A stretch of DNA of 64,000 nucleotides, taken from NCBI GenBank assembly GCA_009192285.1, contig WBVU01000016.1, positions 1,375,101 to 1,439,100 on the forward strand. Direction: 5' to 3'. The position numbers were made by a program, and so were the translations under genes. The first letter of the stretch is position 1; each line of letters begins with the position of its first letter. Below the pieces are notes generated by a model. It was given only the letters and a program-made list of their open reading frames with translations, did not search any database and was not told the origin of the DNA. Positions 62,699-64,000 of this stretch are shown here, piece by piece. The stretch comes from Morchella semilibera. Its lineage: Eukaryota; Ascomycota; Pezizomycetes; Pezizales; Morchellaceae.

Positions 62699-64000
62699 CT
62701 ACTCCACAGTCACGATTCCCTGTTCGTACTTCCCTCGCAACTCGTCGACTTCTCTTTGTAGCTTCTGTAAATCTATTAATATGTCCTTTTCTTCCGGTAC
62801 CTTCTCGTCTATCGTGCTCCCGCTAACTGTTCTACCTCTCGACGGGGGTGGTGGTGGCGGTGGTGGCATGGTTCCGATACTGATACTCCGCTCGTGGGTT
62901 CGGTGGTTTGTGCTCTTCATTCTCCTTACTGGTGGGGGTGGAGGTGGTGGTGGCTTCTGTTTCCCACCACTACCACTGGGGGTGGTGGGCCGTTCCAATT
63001 CAACAGAGGATCGTACAGACTGCCGACGCGAAACTGGGGGTGAAGGGGCCAGTCGTTTCTTGAGTGATGTTGCAGGGGAGGCCGGCGGTGTAGCTTGCGG
63101 CGGTGAGCTGGGGGTCTTTGCGATTGGCGAAACAGAGCTGACTGCAGGTGAAGTAGTAGGTGAAGTAAGCACCGCAACAGGCGGGGGTGGTGGTGGAGGG
63201 GGCACTGATAACCGTATCGAAGCGCTCCTTCCCAATGGAGGAGACACCCTACGGGGTTTTGGCGGCGGTGGTTTCCGTCGCCCCTCTACATCTACTTCCT
63301 CGCTAGTTCGTGGCGTTTCACCGCCTTTAGACTCCATCATGGACTCGAGTATCGACTGCCTGGATGCACCGCTATCCGAAGCCGACGATCCATCCTTTGT
63401 AGTAGCTGCCGCCGGCGGGGTGTCGGCATAGCCGGTCAACATGAGCCTCTTGAAGGCATCGACATCCAGGCTCTGCTTCTGCTTTGTCGGCACAGGTTCA
63501 GGAGTTTCCGATGAGCTTCTGTTGAATGGGTTAAGGGGTGGTGATTCCGGCTCGGAGGTGTCGGTATTGAAAGGATCATCGATTGGAGGCGCCACGGGCT
63601 CCGGCTCAGGCGCTGGAGCTTTCCGATACATCTGTGATCGACGGCGAGGAGCTATAGGTGGTGGTGGGCTTCGTGGGGTAACCTTAGGCTTGGGCGGTGG
63701 GGAAGGGGTAGAAGGGGCTGCCTCTGCGGGGGGTAAGGTTGTCGTTGGCGAGGGCTTAACTGGAGATACAACTACTGACGGATGCGGTGGAGAGGGACTC
63801 GATGGTACATCTGCCCAAGGATTATCCTCTACAGCCTCCGGAGACGCGATCGGCACTGTAATTGTTAATCCGGGGGAGTTTAAAGATGTGGGGGGGGGGG
63901 GTGGTGGGAACCAGATGGTAGAAACATACCTGGAGCCATTATATCCTCCCAAATGTCTTGAGGCACCTCTACCACTGGCGTTGTAGACACCACCGCAGTG
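62699..64000 (-). CDS. Proline-rich protein with DPF/NPF motifs, 5' part missing
   Basis: The gene enters from the right edge. The last two exons are 63930-64000 (partial) and 62699-63855, joined by a 74-nt intron (GTATGT donor at 63929, TTACAG acceptor ending at 63856). Splicing gives a smooth reading VVEVPQDIWEDIMAP followed by VPIASPEAVEDNPWADV, better than reading through the C-rich intron. About 409 residues are visible. They are low-complexity and rich in Pro, Ser and Thr, with several runs of eight prolines. A DPF (DDPFNTD) and an NPF (LNPFNRS) motif are the kind bound by AP2-type appendages and EH domains of the endocytic machinery. The SLDVDAFKRLMLTG segment looks structured. The C-terminus is a short coiled-coil-like helix (LIDLQKLQREVDELRGKYEQ). 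A verprolin-like actin or endocytic adaptor is a reasonable guess; the family is not identified. Confidence 0.75.
   Translation of the reverse strand, partial: HCGGVYNASGRGASRHLGGYNGSRYVSTIWFPPPPPPTSLNSPGLTITVPIASPEAVEDNPWADVPSSPSPPHPSVVVSPVKPSPTTTLPPAEAAPSTPSPPPKPKVTPRSPPPPIAPRRRSQMYRKAPAPEPEPVAPPIDDPFNTDTSEPESPPLNPFNRSSSETPEPVPTKQKQSLDVDAFKRLMLTGYADTPPAAATTKDGSSASDSGASRQSILESMMESKGGETPRTSEEVDVEGRRKPPPPKPRRVSPPLGRSASIRLSVPPPPPPPPVAVLTSPTTSPAVSSVSPIAKTPSSPPQATPPASPATSLKKRLAPSPPVSRRQSVRSSVELERPTTPSGSGGKQKPPPPPPPPVRRMKSTNHRTHERSISIGTMPPPPPPPPSRGRTVSGSTIDEKVPEEKDILIDLQKLQREVDELRGKYEQGIVTVE

Noticed and set aside
62340-63431. 363-codon open frame on the plus strand
   Set aside because: Antisense shadow of the proline-rich gene; its glycine runs are the complement of proline codons.
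63441-63986. 181-codon open frame on the plus strand
   Set aside because: Also an antisense shadow of the same gene, glycine-rich without domain features.

Overview
The window looks like nuclear DNA of a filamentous ascomycete (Pezizomycotina). The evidence is genes split by short introns (mostly 51-145 nt, GTATGT/GTAAGT-type donors and CTAAC/CTGAC-type branch sites), a Fus3/Kss1-type MAP kinase, a Pac2-type WOPR regulator, and Tps2, Sys1 and Coa6 orthologs. I recognise ten protein genes covering only about 12 kb of 64 kb. The low gene density and many short palindromic elements would fit a Pezizomycete-like genome, but that placement is inference.

Layout: 1-6.7 kb is gene-free, rich in simple repeats and inverted-repeat elements. 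At 6.7-7.9 kb (-) lies a sorbitol/xylitol-dehydrogenase-like protein that has lost its catalytic residues. At 9.1-12.3 kb (-) is trehalose-6-phosphate phosphatase TPS2 (six exons). At 15.4-16.7 kb (+) is a TEY-type mating/invasion MAP kinase (five exons), and at 19.6-20.5 kb (+) an unrecognised two-exon gene. At 28.8-29.8 kb (-) is a microbial-type PARG-like protein, at 33.2-35.2 kb (+) mitochondrial asparaginyl-tRNA synthetase (three exons), and at 50.8-52.1 kb (+) the Pac2-type WOPR regulator, preceded by a long leader and a 14-15 kb gene-free stretch. At 60.2-61.8 kb SYS1 (-) and COA6 (+) are divergently transcribed from a shared 0.5 kb region. At 62.7 kb to the right edge (-) is a proline-rich protein with DPF and NPF motifs, cut by the window end.

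The genes do not form a cluster; they are mostly housekeeping or signalling genes in a sparse landscape. The intergenic DNA is the more unusual part. The palindromic octamer TACATGTA occurs about 55 times by eye count, all outside the coding regions. Several foldback (MITE-like) families are visible, two of them with copies at distant places in the window. I found no rRNA, convincing tRNA, CRISPR array, or recognisable LTR, retrovirus-like or Polinton element. I do not see a clearly new multi-gene system; the best leads are the dead dehydrogenase paralog, the TACATGTA landscape and the foldback families.
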